From contig NZ_JAUSRN010000013.1 in the NCBI RefSeq assembly GCF_030811855.1, positions 122,212 through 186,211 on the forward strand: a stretch of DNA of 64,000 bases. Reading direction: 5' to 3'. Of the stretch, positions 52,090-60,824 are shown piece after piece. The notes under the pieces are model-generated. The model worked only from the letters and a program-made list of their open reading frames with translations. It searched no databases and had not been told where the DNA came from. The first letter of the stretch is position 1. Every line of letters starts with the position of its first letter. The DNA comes from Variovorax paradoxus (GTDB lineage Bacteria > Pseudomonadota > Gammaproteobacteria > Burkholderiales > Burkholderiaceae_C). Made by a program: the position numbers and the translations under genes.

Positions 52090-52168
52090 GGCTTTGCCGG
52101 GCCCACTGGTGTTGCCCCCGGCAGGGGGTGGGCGCAGCGACACGAAGTGCGCGAAGCCTGGGGGCGAG
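52090..52168 (-). repeat. Interspersed GC-rich repeat, copy B
   Basis: Read on the minus strand it resembles copy A at 23474-23563: GCCCCCA, CACTTCGTGTC, then CCCCC and GGGGG blocks and CCCGGC in the same order. It fills the gap between ggt and the pseudouridine synthase gene. Confidence 0.6.
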
Positions 52169-52170
52169 CC

Positions 52171-52905
52171 ATGCACCTTCAAGACATTCTTTATTCCCAG
52201 GGCTTCGGCACGCGGCGCGTGTGCGCGGGGCTGATCCAGCAAGGCCTCGTGACCATCGCGGGCAAGGTCGTGAACGACCCGTTCGCCGACCTCGACCCCG
52301 AAGGCCTCCTTTTCACGGTCCAGGGCACCGAGTGGGCGTACCACGAGAAGGCCTACCTGATGCTGCACAAGCCGGCGGGTACCGAGTGCTCGCAAAAGCC
52401 CTCGACCTACCCGAGCATCTACACGCTCTTGCCGTCCCCGCTGCGGCTGCGGCCCAACAAGGGCGCGGTGCAGGGCGTGCAGGCCATCGGCCGGCTCGAC
52501 CAGGACACGACCGGGCTGTTGTTGCTGACCGACGACGGCCAGTTCATCCACCGGATGGGCTCCCCCAAGCACCACGTGCCCAAGGTGTACGAGGTCACGG
52601 CCAAGCATCCGGTCGACGAGGCGCAAATGGCCAAGCTGCTGGCCGGCGTTGTGCTCGACGACGATCCGAAGCCCGTGCGCGCAGCCGCTTGCGAATCGGA
52701 CAGTCCCTTGCACCTGCGGCTGACGCTCACCGAGGGCAAATACCACCAGGTCAAGCGCATGCTGGCCGCGGTCGGCAACCGGGTCGAGGGGTTGCACCGC
52801 TCGCGCATCGGCCAGCTGCCGCTGCCCGCAGACCTCGCGCCCGGCCAATGGCGATGGCTCACCGCCGAACAGGTTGCCGCACTGCGTGAAAAAACACCGG
52901 CTTGA
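52171..52905 (+). CDS. RsuA-family pseudouridine synthase
   Basis: 244 residues from the ATG at 52171. An S4-like N-terminal segment (LQDILYSQGFGTRRVCAGLIQQGLVTIAG) is followed by the catalytic domain: LMLHKPAGTECS, AIGRLDQDTTGLLLLTDDG with the catalytic Asp, KVYEV and LTEGKYHQVKRMLAAVGNRVEGLHR. It isomerises a uridine in 16S or 23S rRNA; the short length favours an RsuA (16S position 516) type, but this is not certain. The repeat element lies directly before the ATG. Confidence 0.88.
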   Translation: MHLQDILYSQGFGTRRVCAGLIQQGLVTIAGKVVNDPFADLDPEGLLFTVQGTEWAYHEKAYLMLHKPAGTECSQKPSTYPSIYTLLPSPLRLRPNKGAVQGVQAIGRLDQDTTGLLLLTDDGQFIHRMGSPKHHVPKVYEVTAKHPVDEAQMAKLLAGVVLDDDPKPVRAAACESDSPLHLRLTLTEGKYHQVKRMLAAVGNRVEGLHRSRIGQLPLPADLAPGQWRWLTAEQVAALREKTPA

Positions 52906-52984
52906 GGCCACCAGGGACCCGGCGGTCAGCCAGCCGTTAGGTCGGGACGTTGATAATCGACAGCACTCTTCCGGAACTTTTCCC

Positions 52985-53992
52985 TTGCGATCCCTTGCCC
53001 GACCGAACGGCCGCATTGCGGCCTTCCTGTTTTCCTGCGTGACGGTCTGGGCGGCGCAAGCCGCCACCGCTGCGCCACCCGAAGCCCCGCCGATTTTCGT
53101 GCTCAATTCGCTGGATGCCAGCGTCAGCGTGATCAACCCCGCCGACTGGTCCGAAAAGCAGCGCATCGCCACCGGCAAGGAGCCGCACCACATCTACATG
53201 ACGCCGGACGAAAAGTCGGTCATCGTGGCCAATTCGGCGGGCGATTCGCTCACTTTCCTCAACCCCAAAACCGCCGAAGTGCAGCGCGTGGTTTACGGCA
53301 TCATCGATCCGTACCAGCTGCAGTTCTCGCGCGACATGAAGTGGTTCGTCACGGCCGGCAACCGGCTCAACCACGTCGACGTCTACCGCTGGGACGGCAA
53401 GGACCTGAAGCTCGCCAAACGCATTGCCACCGGCAAGACGCCCAGCCACATCTGGATCGACGCCACCAGCACCATCGCCTACGTGACCATGCAGGACAGC
53501 GACGAGCTCATCGCCGTCGACCTGCCCACGCAGACCATCCGCTGGCGCATGGCCACCGGCCCCATGCCGGCCGACATCTTCGGCGTGCACGGCGACAAGA
53601 CCCTGCTGGTGGGCCTCACTGGCAGCGACGGCGTGCAGGTCTTCGACGTGGCGGGCGTTGAGCCCAAGCTGGTCGGCAAGATCCCGACCGGCAAGGGCGC
53701 GCACGCCTTCCGCGCGGCCGGCGACGGCAAGAGCGTCTTCGTGAGCAACCGGGTGGCCAACACCATCAGCCGGATCGACCTGGCGACGCTCAAGGTCAGC
53801 GCAACCTACCCCGTGCCGGGCGGCCCCGACTGCATGGACGTGTCGGCCGATGGCAAGACCCTTTACGTTACCTCGCGCTGGGCCAAGAAGCTCAGCGTGG
53901 TCGACCTGGCGACCCAGAAGGTCGTGCGCCAGGTCAATGTCGGCCGTTCGCCGCACGGCGTCTGGACGCTGGACCATGCGAAAAGAATCTGA
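52985..53992 (+). CDS. YVTN-type beta-propeller protein, exported
   Basis: 335 residues if read from TTG at 52985, which gives a normal signal peptide (RSLARPNGRIAAFLFSCVTVWAAQA). An ATG at 52874 would add 37 hydrophilic residues and overlap the previous gene by 32 bases; I prefer the TTG but the start is uncertain. Repeats of the 40-residue YVTN type recur: IYMTPDEKSVIVANSAGDSL, IWIDATSTIAYVTMQDSDEL, AAGDGKSVFVSNRVANTI, VSADGKTLYVTSRWAKKL. It should form a seven-bladed propeller in the periplasm. It overlaps the next gene's start by 17 bases, suggesting a joint envelope role. Confidence 0.8.
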   Translation: MRSLARPNGRIAAFLFSCVTVWAAQAATAAPPEAPPIFVLNSLDASVSVINPADWSEKQRIATGKEPHHIYMTPDEKSVIVANSAGDSLTFLNPKTAEVQRVVYGIIDPYQLQFSRDMKWFVTAGNRLNHVDVYRWDGKDLKLAKRIATGKTPSHIWIDATSTIAYVTMQDSDELIAVDLPTQTIRWRMATGPMPADIFGVHGDKTLLVGLTGSDGVQVFDVAGVEPKLVGKIPTGKGAHAFRAAGDGKSVFVSNRVANTISRIDLATLKVSATYPVPGGPDCMDVSADGKTLYVTSRWAKKLSVVDLATQKVVRQVNVGRSPHGVWTLDHAKRI

Positions 53993-54806
53993 GCGGGCGG
54001 GTTCGATCCGGCTCCGCGGGCTGTCCGGCATCGTCTTCGCAGTCGCATGCGCAGCCATGCCGAGTGCCTGGGCGCAGCAAGGCGCGACCTGCGAAAAGCC
54101 GGTCTACCTGACCTTCGACACCGGTCACATGGGCGTTGCTCCGCTGGTGGCCGACGTGCTCAAGCGCCAGAACGTCCGCGTCACCTTCTTTGCTGCCGCC
54201 GAGCGCACGCAGACCGACGGCGACAGCCTCGACAGCCAATGGGCGCCGTGGTGGAAGGCGAGAGCGGCCGAGGGCAATGAGTTCGCTTCCCACACGTACG
54301 ACCATGCGTACTGGCGCGGCGATCTCAAGGGCGTCGAGCCGGGCTTTCGCATCAAGCCATCGGCGGGCACGTTCGCGGGCCGCGAGTTCACCTGGAGCGC
54401 GGCCGAGTACTGCGCCAACATCGGCAAAGCGTCCGAGCGGCTGGCGCTCATCACCGGGAAGAAGCCACTGCCGCTGTTCCGTGCACCGGGCGGCAAGACC
54501 TCGCCCCGGCTGCTCGCGGCAGCCAAGGCCTGCGGCTTCGAACACGTGGGCTGGGCGCCTGCCGGGTTCCTTGGCGACGAGCTGCCGAGCGAGAAATTCA
54601 GCAACGAGAAGCTCTTGGCACAGGCGCTGGAGAACATTCGCCCCGGCGACATTCTGGTCGCGCACCTGGGCATCTGGTCGCGAAAGGACCCGTGGGCGCC
54701 GGCCAATCTCGAGCCCCTGATCGTCGGGCTCAAGGCCAAGGGCTTCTGCTTCGAGACCCTGCGCCAGCATCCGCAATACCGCGCCTGGATCGCGTCACAT
54801 CCCTGA
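53976..54806 (+). CDS. Polysaccharide deacetylase (NodB-like), exported
   Basis: 276 residues from the ATG at 53976, starting with a basic segment and signal (GIVFAVACAAMPSAWA). The NodB-domain motif 1 is LTFDTGHMG with Asp48; the second Asp of the usual TFDDG is replaced by Thr. Motif 2 is FASHTYDHAYW with the metal His pair, and FRAPGGKTS follows. It removes N-acetyl groups from an extracellular or wall sugar. An extra insert (residues about 100-145) enlarges the domain. It sits between the propeller gene and the hydroxylase-like gene. Confidence 0.88.
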   Translation: MRKESERAGSIRLRGLSGIVFAVACAAMPSAWAQQGATCEKPVYLTFDTGHMGVAPLVADVLKRQNVRVTFFAAAERTQTDGDSLDSQWAPWWKARAAEGNEFASHTYDHAYWRGDLKGVEPGFRIKPSAGTFAGREFTWSAAEYCANIGKASERLALITGKKPLPLFRAPGGKTSPRLLAAAKACGFEHVGWAPAGFLGDELPSEKFSNEKLLAQALENIRPGDILVAHLGIWSRKDPWAPANLEPLIVGLKAKGFCFETLRQHPQYRAWIASHP

Positions 54807-54816
54807 GGCCGCTGTC

Positions 54817-55791
54817 GTGATCGATTGGTTGACGGACGCATTTTCGGCGCTGCAGGCCTGGTTCTTCGAGGCGGTGGTCCAGCCCCTGGTCTTTGCGGTC
54901 GGCCTTGGTGGATGGACGGAAGACGCCTTCGACGCCACCGGCTGGCTGCTGGTCGGGCTGATTCAGGTGGTGGTGCTGCTCGCGGTCATCGGTCCGCTGC
55001 AGCGCTGGCGAGCCGTCGAGCCGGTCACCGATCGCCGCGCCATTCGCATCGACGTTCTCTACACGCTGATCCACCGCCTGGGCGTCTTCAGGCTGGCGAT
55101 GTTCTTCACGCTCGAGCCCCTGTTCGACGAAGCCATCGGGAGCCTGCGCACCGCGGGCTTTGGCACCTTTCACCTCGACGAAGTCTGGCCCGGCGTAACT
55201 GACGTGCCATGGGTCGCGTTTGCGATCTACCTCGTGGTGCTCGACTTTGTCGGCTACTGGATCCACCGGGGCCAGCACCAGTTCAACTGGTGGTGGGGCC
55301 TGCATTCGCTGCACCATTCGCAGCGCCAGATGACCATGTGGAGCGACGACCGCAACCACCTGCTCGACGACATCGTGCACGACACGCTGATCGTCATCGT
55401 CGCGCAGCTGATCGGCGTGGCACCCGGGCAATTCATCGCCTTCGTGGCCTTTACGCAGCTCAGCGAAAGCCTGCAGCATGCGAACCTGAAGCTCGCTTTC
55501 GGCGCCCTCGGCGAGCGGCTGTGGATCAGCCCGCGCTTTCACAGGCTGCACCACAGCATCGGTCTGGGCCATGAATCGCGTGGCGCCCACACCTTGGGCG
55601 GGCACAACTTCGGCGTGCTGCTGCCGTGGTGGGACATGCTCTTTCGCACAGCCAATTTCGAAGAGCGCTACGACCCGACCGGCATCCGCGATCAGGTCGA
55701 GCCCGGCCCTGACGGAAGGCTGCGCGACTACGGCAGCGGCTTCTGGGCTCAGCAGTGGCTCGGCTTCAAGCGAATGGTCGGCCGCGGCTGA
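54817..55791 (+). CDS. Sterol desaturase / fatty acid hydroxylase family protein
   Basis: 324 residues with about four membrane helices. The di-iron histidine boxes are present: HRGQH (near residue 150), HSLHHS (about 165) and RLHHSIGLGHES (about 245). Enzymes of the family hydroxylate or desaturate membrane lipids; the bacterial branch often acts on ornithine or other amino lipids or on carotenoids. The substrate is not evident. Spacing of 10 bases from the deacetylase gene supports one operon. Confidence 0.88.
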   Translation: MIDWLTDAFSALQAWFFEAVVQPLVFAVGLGGWTEDAFDATGWLLVGLIQVVVLLAVIGPLQRWRAVEPVTDRRAIRIDVLYTLIHRLGVFRLAMFFTLEPLFDEAIGSLRTAGFGTFHLDEVWPGVTDVPWVAFAIYLVVLDFVGYWIHRGQHQFNWWWGLHSLHHSQRQMTMWSDDRNHLLDDIVHDTLIVIVAQLIGVAPGQFIAFVAFTQLSESLQHANLKLAFGALGERLWISPRFHRLHHSIGLGHESRGAHTLGGHNFGVLLPWWDMLFRTANFEERYDPTGIRDQVEPGPDGRLRDYGSGFWAQQWLGFKRMVGRG

Positions 55792-55829
55792 TCGGCCGCC
55801 TACACCGAGCCGGTTATCCTTCGCACCCA

Positions 55830-56705
55830 ATGCGCCTGCTCCTCGACTCTTTCTGGCGCGCGGTCGCCTATTGCATGCTGCCGCGCGTGATCGTGCTGTC
55901 GCTGCTGCCCCTGGGCCTGATGGTGCTGCTGGCCGCAGGGTTCGGCTATTTCTTCTGGGACGCCACGGTGGCATGGACGCGCGACGCGCTCGACGCCTGG
56001 CCCCTGCTGTCGAGCTTCTGGGGCTGGATCGGGCGCCTTTTTTCGGGCGACGCCACTGCCGTGCTGGCGCCCCTGGTGGTCGTGGTGGCCGCAACGCCGT
56101 TGATCGTGGTGGTTTCGCTCCTGATCGTGGCCGGTTTCATGGCACCGCCCCTTACGGCACTGGTGGCGCAGCGCCGCTTTCCCGTGCTCGAGCGCAAGAA
56201 GGGCGCATCTTTTTTCGGCGGTGTGGCGCGCTCGCTTGGCGTGACGGTGCTGGCGCTGGTGGCGCTCGTGGTCTCGATGCCGCTGTGGCTCATTCCGCCG
56301 CTGGTACTCGTGCTGCCGCCGCTGATCTGGGGCTGGCTCACCTACCGTGTGATGAGCTTCGATGCGCTTGCCGAACACGCAAGTCCCGAAGAGCGGGCCG
56401 CCATTTTGCGCACCCATCGGCTGCCGCTTCTGTGCATCGGCGTGCTGTGCGGGTACCTCGGGGCCGCACCCAGCATCGTCTGGGCCTCGGGCCTCTTGTT
56501 TGCCGCCGCCTTCTTCGTGCTGGTGCCCCTCGCCATCTGGATCTACACGCTGGTGTTTGCCTTTTCGGCACTCTGGTTCGGCCACTACTGCCTCGATGCC
56601 CTGGCGCAGTTGCGCGCAAAACGCGGCGCCGCTGCTGCTCCCCCGGAAGGCTCGCCAGCCATCGAGGCCGACCAGGCCGTTCTTTCACAGTGGAAATCCC
56701 CATGA
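55830..56705 (+). CDS. EI24-domain integral membrane protein
   Basis: 291 residues from the ATG at 55830, an upstream frame extension being part of the previous gene. Five to six hydrophobic segments, with the EI24-type core FMAPPLTALVAQRRFPVLERKKGASFFGGVARSLGV and a helical pair ending YRVMSFDALAEHASPEERAAILRTHR. EI24/CysZ-like proteins are membrane proteins, some acting as sulfate channels; this one has no supporting context for that. Its stop overlaps the next gene's start (ATGA at 56702-56705). Confidence 0.82.
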   Translation: MRLLLDSFWRAVAYCMLPRVIVLSLLPLGLMVLLAAGFGYFFWDATVAWTRDALDAWPLLSSFWGWIGRLFSGDATAVLAPLVVVVAATPLIVVVSLLIVAGFMAPPLTALVAQRRFPVLERKKGASFFGGVARSLGVTVLALVALVVSMPLWLIPPLVLVLPPLIWGWLTYRVMSFDALAEHASPEERAAILRTHRLPLLCIGVLCGYLGAAPSIVWASGLLFAAAFFVLVPLAIWIYTLVFAFSALWFGHYCLDALAQLRAKRGAAAAPPEGSPAIEADQAVLSQWKSP

Positions 56706-57502
56706 CCTGCGCATTCGGACTGATCGTCGTCGGCGATGAAATTCTCTCGGGCAAGCGTGCCGACAAGCACATGCCCAAGGTCATCGAACTGCTCGCCGCG
56801 CGCGGCCTGCAGCTTGGCTGGGCCGAATACGTGGGCGACGTGCCAACGCGCATCACGGCCGCCCTCGGCCGGGCCTTTGCCTCGGGCGACATCGTTTTTT
56901 CGACCGGCGGCATCGGCGCCACGCCGGACGACCACACCCGCCAATGCGCCGCTGCGGCGCTGCGCGTGCCGCTCGAATTGCACCCCGAGGCCGAACTGCT
57001 GATCCGCGAGCGCATGCAGGACACCGCGCGCGAGCAGGGCGTTGCCTACGAGCCGGACCGGCCGGACAACATCCACCGCCTCAACATGGGCGTGTTTCCG
57101 CAGGGCGCGACGATCATCCGGAACCCCTACAACAAGATCCCGGGCTTCAGCATCGATCACGTCCATTTCGTGCCCGGCTTTCCGGTGATGGCGTGGCCCA
57201 TGATCGAATCGGTGCTCGACGAGCGCTACGCACACATGTTCACCAGCGGCCAGTCGGCTGAAAAATCGGTCATCGTCTTCGGCACCATGGAAGCCACGCT
57301 CACGCCGCTGATGCAGGCCATCGAAGCGGCGCACGCAGGCATCAAGGTGTTCAGCCTGCCCAGCGTCGACCATCCCGAGTACGGCCGCCACATTGAACTC
57401 GGCGTCAAGGGCGACCCTGCCTGCCTGGACGCCGCCTACGCGCAACTGATCGAGGGCCTGCACGCCTATGATGCGAAGCTTGGCCCGGAATTGGTGCGCT
57501 AG
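56702..57502 (+). CDS. CinA N-terminal-type molybdopterin-binding protein
   Basis: 266 residues. The MoCF-biosynthesis-like fold is visible in GLIVVGDEILSGKRADKHMPKVIELLAARGL, GDIVFSTGGIGATPDDHTRQ and LNMGVFPQGATIIRNPYNKIPGFSI, as in the N-terminal half of CinA; the nicotinamide-nucleotide amidase half is missing. Such free proteins are annotated as competence/damage-inducible protein A and may act on pyridine nucleotide derivatives. The ATG overlaps the upstream stop. A perfect TTGGTGC/GCACCAA dyad straddles its stop codon (57491-57517). Confidence 0.88.
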   Translation: MTCAFGLIVVGDEILSGKRADKHMPKVIELLAARGLQLGWAEYVGDVPTRITAALGRAFASGDIVFSTGGIGATPDDHTRQCAAAALRVPLELHPEAELLIRERMQDTAREQGVAYEPDRPDNIHRLNMGVFPQGATIIRNPYNKIPGFSIDHVHFVPGFPVMAWPMIESVLDERYAHMFTSGQSAEKSVIVFGTMEATLTPLMQAIEAAHAGIKVFSLPSVDHPEYGRHIELGVKGDPACLDAAYAQLIEGLHAYDAKLGPELVR

Positions 57503-57507
57503 TTTTC

Positions 57508-57525
57508 TGTGCACCAAATCAGTGA
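57508..57525 (+). promoter_or_regulatory. Possible NtrC-binding half-site upstream of glnA
   Basis: TGTGCACCAAATCAGTGA contains the GCACCA half of the NtrC consensus, with a poor second half, about 75 bases before the sigma-54 promoter. GCACCAA also pairs with TTGGTGC at 57491-57497. The distance suits an enhancer; one strong half only. Confidence 0.5.
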
Positions 57526-57585
57526 TTTTTCGCCTTTTTTTGGGGTTTGCGGCGCTTGCTGGAGCCTCTTCCGGAGAGGCGACAA

Positions 57586-57600
57586 TGGCACAGAAACTGC
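57586..57600 (+). promoter_or_regulatory. Sigma-54 promoter of glnA
   Basis: TGGCACAGAAACTGC has GG-N10-GC with the full TGGCAC -24 box and CTGC -12 box. It lies 49 bases before the glnA ATG, and the NtrB/NtrC pair is encoded downstream, so nitrogen-regulated activation is expected. Confidence 0.82.
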
Positions 57601-57648
57601 ATCCTTCGTCCCTGTATTCCTAACCACCATCCAACTCAGGAGAAACTG

Positions 57649-59064
57649 ATGGCAAAGACCGTCGCCGATGTACTCAAGCTCGTCAAGGAAAACGAGGTCA
57701 AGTTCATCGACTTCCGCTTCACCGACACCCGCGGCAAAGAGCAGCACGTGACCGTGCCCGTCTCGGCTTTCGATGAAGACAAATTCACCTCGGGCCATGC
57801 TTTCGACGGCTCGTCCATCGCTGGCTGGAAGGGAATCGAAGCCTCGGACATGCAGCTCATGCCCGACCCCAACACCGCCAACATCGATCCCTTCTTCGAA
57901 GAAACGACGCTGATCCTGACCTGCGACGTGATCGACCCCGCCGACGGCAAGGCCTACGAGCGCGATCCGCGCTCGCTCGCCAAGCGCGCAGAGGCCTACA
58001 TGAAGGCTTCGGGCCTGGGCGACACCGCTTACTTCGGTCCGGAACCTGAATTCTTCGTGTTCGACGGCGTTCGCTGGAAGAACGACATGTCGGGCTGCTT
58101 CGTCAAGATCGACTCCGAAGAAGCTTCGTGGAACACCGACAAGGAATACGAGCACGGCAACACGGGTCACCGTCCGGCCGTCAAGGGCGGCTACTTCCCG
58201 GTTCCCCCGGTCGACAGCTTCCAGGACATGCGCTCGGAAATGTGCCTGGTGCTCGAATCGCTCGGCATCCCGGTCGAAGTGCATCACCATGAAGTGGCCA
58301 ATGCGGGCCAGATGGAACTCGGCACCAAGTTCAGCACGCTGGTCCAGCGCGCTGACTGGGTCCAGCTGCAGAAGTACGTGATCCACAACGTGGCCCACGC
58401 CTATGGCAAAACCGCCACCTTCATGCCCAAGCCCATCGTCGGCGACAACGGCTCCGGCATGCACGTGCACCAGTCGGTCTGGAAGGACGGCAAGAACCTG
58501 TTCGCCGGCGACGGCTATGCAGGCCTCTCGGACTTCGCGCTGCACTACATCGGCGGCATCATCAAGCACGCCCGTGCCCTGAACGCCATCACGAACCCCG
58601 GCACCAACAGCTACAAGCGCCTGGTGCCCGGCTTCGAAGCCCCGGTGAAGCTGGCCTACTCGGCCAAGAACCGCTCGGCTTCGATCCGCATTCCGTTCGT
58701 GGCCAACCCCAAGGGCCGCCGCGTGGAAGCGCGCTTCCCCGATCCGCTGATGAACCCGTACCTCGGTTTCGCGGCGCTCCTGATGGCCGGTCTCGACGGC
58801 GTGGAAAACAAGATCCATCCGGGCGAAGCCGCCAGCAAGGACCTGTACCACCTGCCGCCGGAAGAAGACGCGCTGATCCCGACCGTGTGCCACAGCCTCG
58901 ACCAGGCTCTGGAATACCTCGACAAGGACCGTGCGTTCCTGACCAAGGGCGGCGTGTTCACCGATGCCTACATCGACGCGTACATCGAGCTCAAGATGCA
59001 GGAAGTCACGCGCTTCCGCATGGCGACCCACCCGGTCGAATTCGACATGTACTACTCACTCTAA
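57649..59064 (+). CDS. glnA: Glutamine synthetase, type I
   Basis: 471 residues from the ATG at 57649, preceded by AGGAGA. Motifs are complete: DGSSIAGWKGIEASDM, FGPEPEFFVFD, HHEVANAGQMELG, HVHQSVWKDG, NRSASIRIP and the adenylylation tyrosine region KDLYHLPPEED (Tyr near 398). It makes glutamine from glutamate, ammonia and ATP. Control is by sigma-54/NtrC at the promoter and by adenylylation. A strong terminator follows, so the ntrBC genes likely have another promoter or partial read-through. Confidence 0.97.
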   Translation: MAKTVADVLKLVKENEVKFIDFRFTDTRGKEQHVTVPVSAFDEDKFTSGHAFDGSSIAGWKGIEASDMQLMPDPNTANIDPFFEETTLILTCDVIDPADGKAYERDPRSLAKRAEAYMKASGLGDTAYFGPEPEFFVFDGVRWKNDMSGCFVKIDSEEASWNTDKEYEHGNTGHRPAVKGGYFPVPPVDSFQDMRSEMCLVLESLGIPVEVHHHEVANAGQMELGTKFSTLVQRADWVQLQKYVIHNVAHAYGKTATFMPKPIVGDNGSGMHVHQSVWKDGKNLFAGDGYAGLSDFALHYIGGIIKHARALNAITNPGTNSYKRLVPGFEAPVKLAYSAKNRSASIRIPFVANPKGRRVEARFPDPLMNPYLGFAALLMAGLDGVENKIHPGEAASKDLYHLPPEEDALIPTVCHSLDQALEYLDKDRAFLTKGGVFTDAYIDAYIELKMQEVTRFRMATHPVEFDMYYSL

Positions 59065-59100
59065 ATCGGTGGGCGCAAGCCCCTGACGGTTAAGTAAGAC

Positions 59101-59128
59101 AAAAAGGACGGCTGCGGCCGTCCTTTTT
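59101..59128 (+). terminator. Rho-independent terminator after glnA
   Basis: AAAAAGGACGGC and GCCGTCCTTTTT pair with a short TGCG loop, a 12-bp stem with a terminal T-run. Confidence 0.93.
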
Positions 59129-59207
59129 CGTTGACGCGGAACATCTTGTCACCGATGGCGTCGAATTGCAGGAAAATGCGCCTTTGTCGCGCCATCCACC
59201 GATTCTC

Positions 59208-59717
59208 ATGAAGACTGCTTCCCTCATTTTCCTGGCTGGTTCATTGTTGGCTGTCGCCTTGCCGGCGTCGGCTCAGGAGCGCGTGTGGCGCTGCGGCAAT
59301 GAATACACCAACAATGCAACCGTGGCGCAGCAAAAAGGCTGCAAGGTCCTGGAAGGTGGCAACGTCACCGTCGTGCAGGGCACCAAGCCTTCGGGCGGCG
59401 GTTCCGCGAGCAGCGGTTCCGGGCAGGCCGCGGCGCGTGCGCCGGCTGGCAGCCCGCGTGTCGAAGGCGTCGACCAGCGCGCCCGCGATGGCGAAGCCCG
59501 CTCGGTGCTCGAGTCCGAGCTGAAGAAGGCCGAAGCCCGCCAGGCGGAGCTGCAGAAGGAATACAACAACGGCGAGCCCGAAAAGCAGGGCAGCGAAGGC
59601 CGCAACTACCAAAAATACCTCGATCGCGTGGCTGAAATGAAAGCCGAGCTGGCACGCAACGAGAGCGACATCGCGGGCATCCGCCGCGAACTCGGCCGCC
59701 TGCCGGCCAAGCAGTAA
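59208..59717 (+). CDS. Exported coiled-coil protein between glnA and ntrB
   Basis: 169 residues from the ATG at 59208 that opens a signal peptide (KTASLIFLAGSLLAVALPASAQE); a frame start at 59166 adds 14 residues without a signal. The mature part begins VWRCGNEYTNN with one Cys and another at QQKGCKV, the look of a DUF4124-type segment, then a Gly/Ser linker and a charged helix (ESELKKAEARQAELQKEYNNGEPEKQ, RVAEMKAELARNESDIAGIRREL). Function unknown. It is 4 bases from the ntrB start. Confidence 0.8.
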   Translation: MKTASLIFLAGSLLAVALPASAQERVWRCGNEYTNNATVAQQKGCKVLEGGNVTVVQGTKPSGGGSASSGSGQAAARAPAGSPRVEGVDQRARDGEARSVLESELKKAEARQAELQKEYNNGEPEKQGSEGRNYQKYLDRVAEMKAELARNESDIAGIRRELGRLPAKQ

Positions 59718-59721
59718 AGCC

Positions 59722-60801
59722 ATGGTGTTCGGGAAGAAGGCGACTGGCGCCGGCCTGCGCTTCCAGTCCTTCGACCTGTTGTCGACGCTGATTGCCGTGG
59801 TCAGTACGAACGGTTCGGTGCTGTTTGCCAACGCGGCGCTCGAAGACGCGCTGGGCACGTCGCGCCGCACGCTCGAGGGCTCTCAGTTCGGTGCCTGCTT
59901 TCATGAGCCGCACGTGCTGCGCACCGCCATCGACGGCGCGCGCAGCAACGACTTCGCCACGCTGCGCTACGAGGCGTTCTTGCGCCGGGTCAATCACGAG
60001 CTGATGCCGGTGCAGGTCACGCTCGCACAGGGCGACAAGACGGGCGAGCTCATCATCGAGATGTCGCCGCTCGAGCAGCAGGTGCGCCAGGACCGAGAGG
60101 AACGCCTGCTCGACCAGGCGCAGGCCAACAAGGAACTCATCCGCAACCTCGCGCACGAAATCAAGAACCCGCTGGGCGGTATTCGCGGCGCGGCGCAGTT
60201 GCTGCAGATGGAGGTCGAGTCGCGCGACCTCATCGAATACACGCAAGTCATCATCCATGAAGCCGATCGGCTGCAGACGCTGGTCGACCGGCTGCTGGCG
60301 CCGCACCGGCGCCCGCACGTGGTGGGCGACGTGAACATCCACGAAGTGTGCGAGCGCGTGCGCTCGGTCATCCTTGCGGAATTTCCGCGCGACCTGCACA
60401 TCGAGCGCGATTTCGACCCGTCGATTCCCGAGTTTCGCGGCGACCGCGAGCAACTCATCCAGGCCACGCTCAACATCGTCCACAACGCCGCGCAGGCCCT
60501 GGTCGAGCGCCGTGCCGCAGGCGACGCGCAGATCACTTTCAGGACCCGTATCGCCCGGCAAGTGATATTCAACAAGCAGTGGTATCGATTGGCACTGGAA
60601 TTGCATGTCATCGACAATGGACCGGGTGTGCCGGACACGATCAAGGACCGCATCTTCTATCCGCTCGTATCGGGCCGGGAAGGCGGGACAGGGCTTGGAT
60701 TGACTCTCGCACAAACCTTTGTGCAACAGCATCACGGCGTGATCGAGTGCGACAGCGTCCCGGGCCGAACCGATTTCAAGATACTGATACCGCTGCCCTA
60801 G
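59722..60801 (+). CDS. ntrB: Nitrogen regulation sensor kinase NtrB
   Basis: 359 residues, no membrane segment. A PAS domain (residues about 15-115, STLIAVVSTNGSVLFANAALEDAL) is followed by the H-box with His145 in RNLAHEIKNPLGGIRG, then the ATPase boxes GDREQLIQATLNIVHNAAQAL, HVIDNGPGVPD and GGTGLGLTLAQ. It phosphorylates or dephosphorylates NtrC under PII control. It lies 23 bases before ntrC. Confidence 0.95.
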   Translation: MVFGKKATGAGLRFQSFDLLSTLIAVVSTNGSVLFANAALEDALGTSRRTLEGSQFGACFHEPHVLRTAIDGARSNDFATLRYEAFLRRVNHELMPVQVTLAQGDKTGELIIEMSPLEQQVRQDREERLLDQAQANKELIRNLAHEIKNPLGGIRGAAQLLQMEVESRDLIEYTQVIIHEADRLQTLVDRLLAPHRRPHVVGDVNIHEVCERVRSVILAEFPRDLHIERDFDPSIPEFRGDREQLIQATLNIVHNAAQALVERRAAGDAQITFRTRIARQVIFNKQWYRLALELHVIDNGPGVPDTIKDRIFYPLVSGREGGTGLGLTLAQTFVQQHHGVIECDSVPGRTDFKILIPLP

Positions 60802-60824
60802 CAGCCACGGCAACAAGGAGATGC

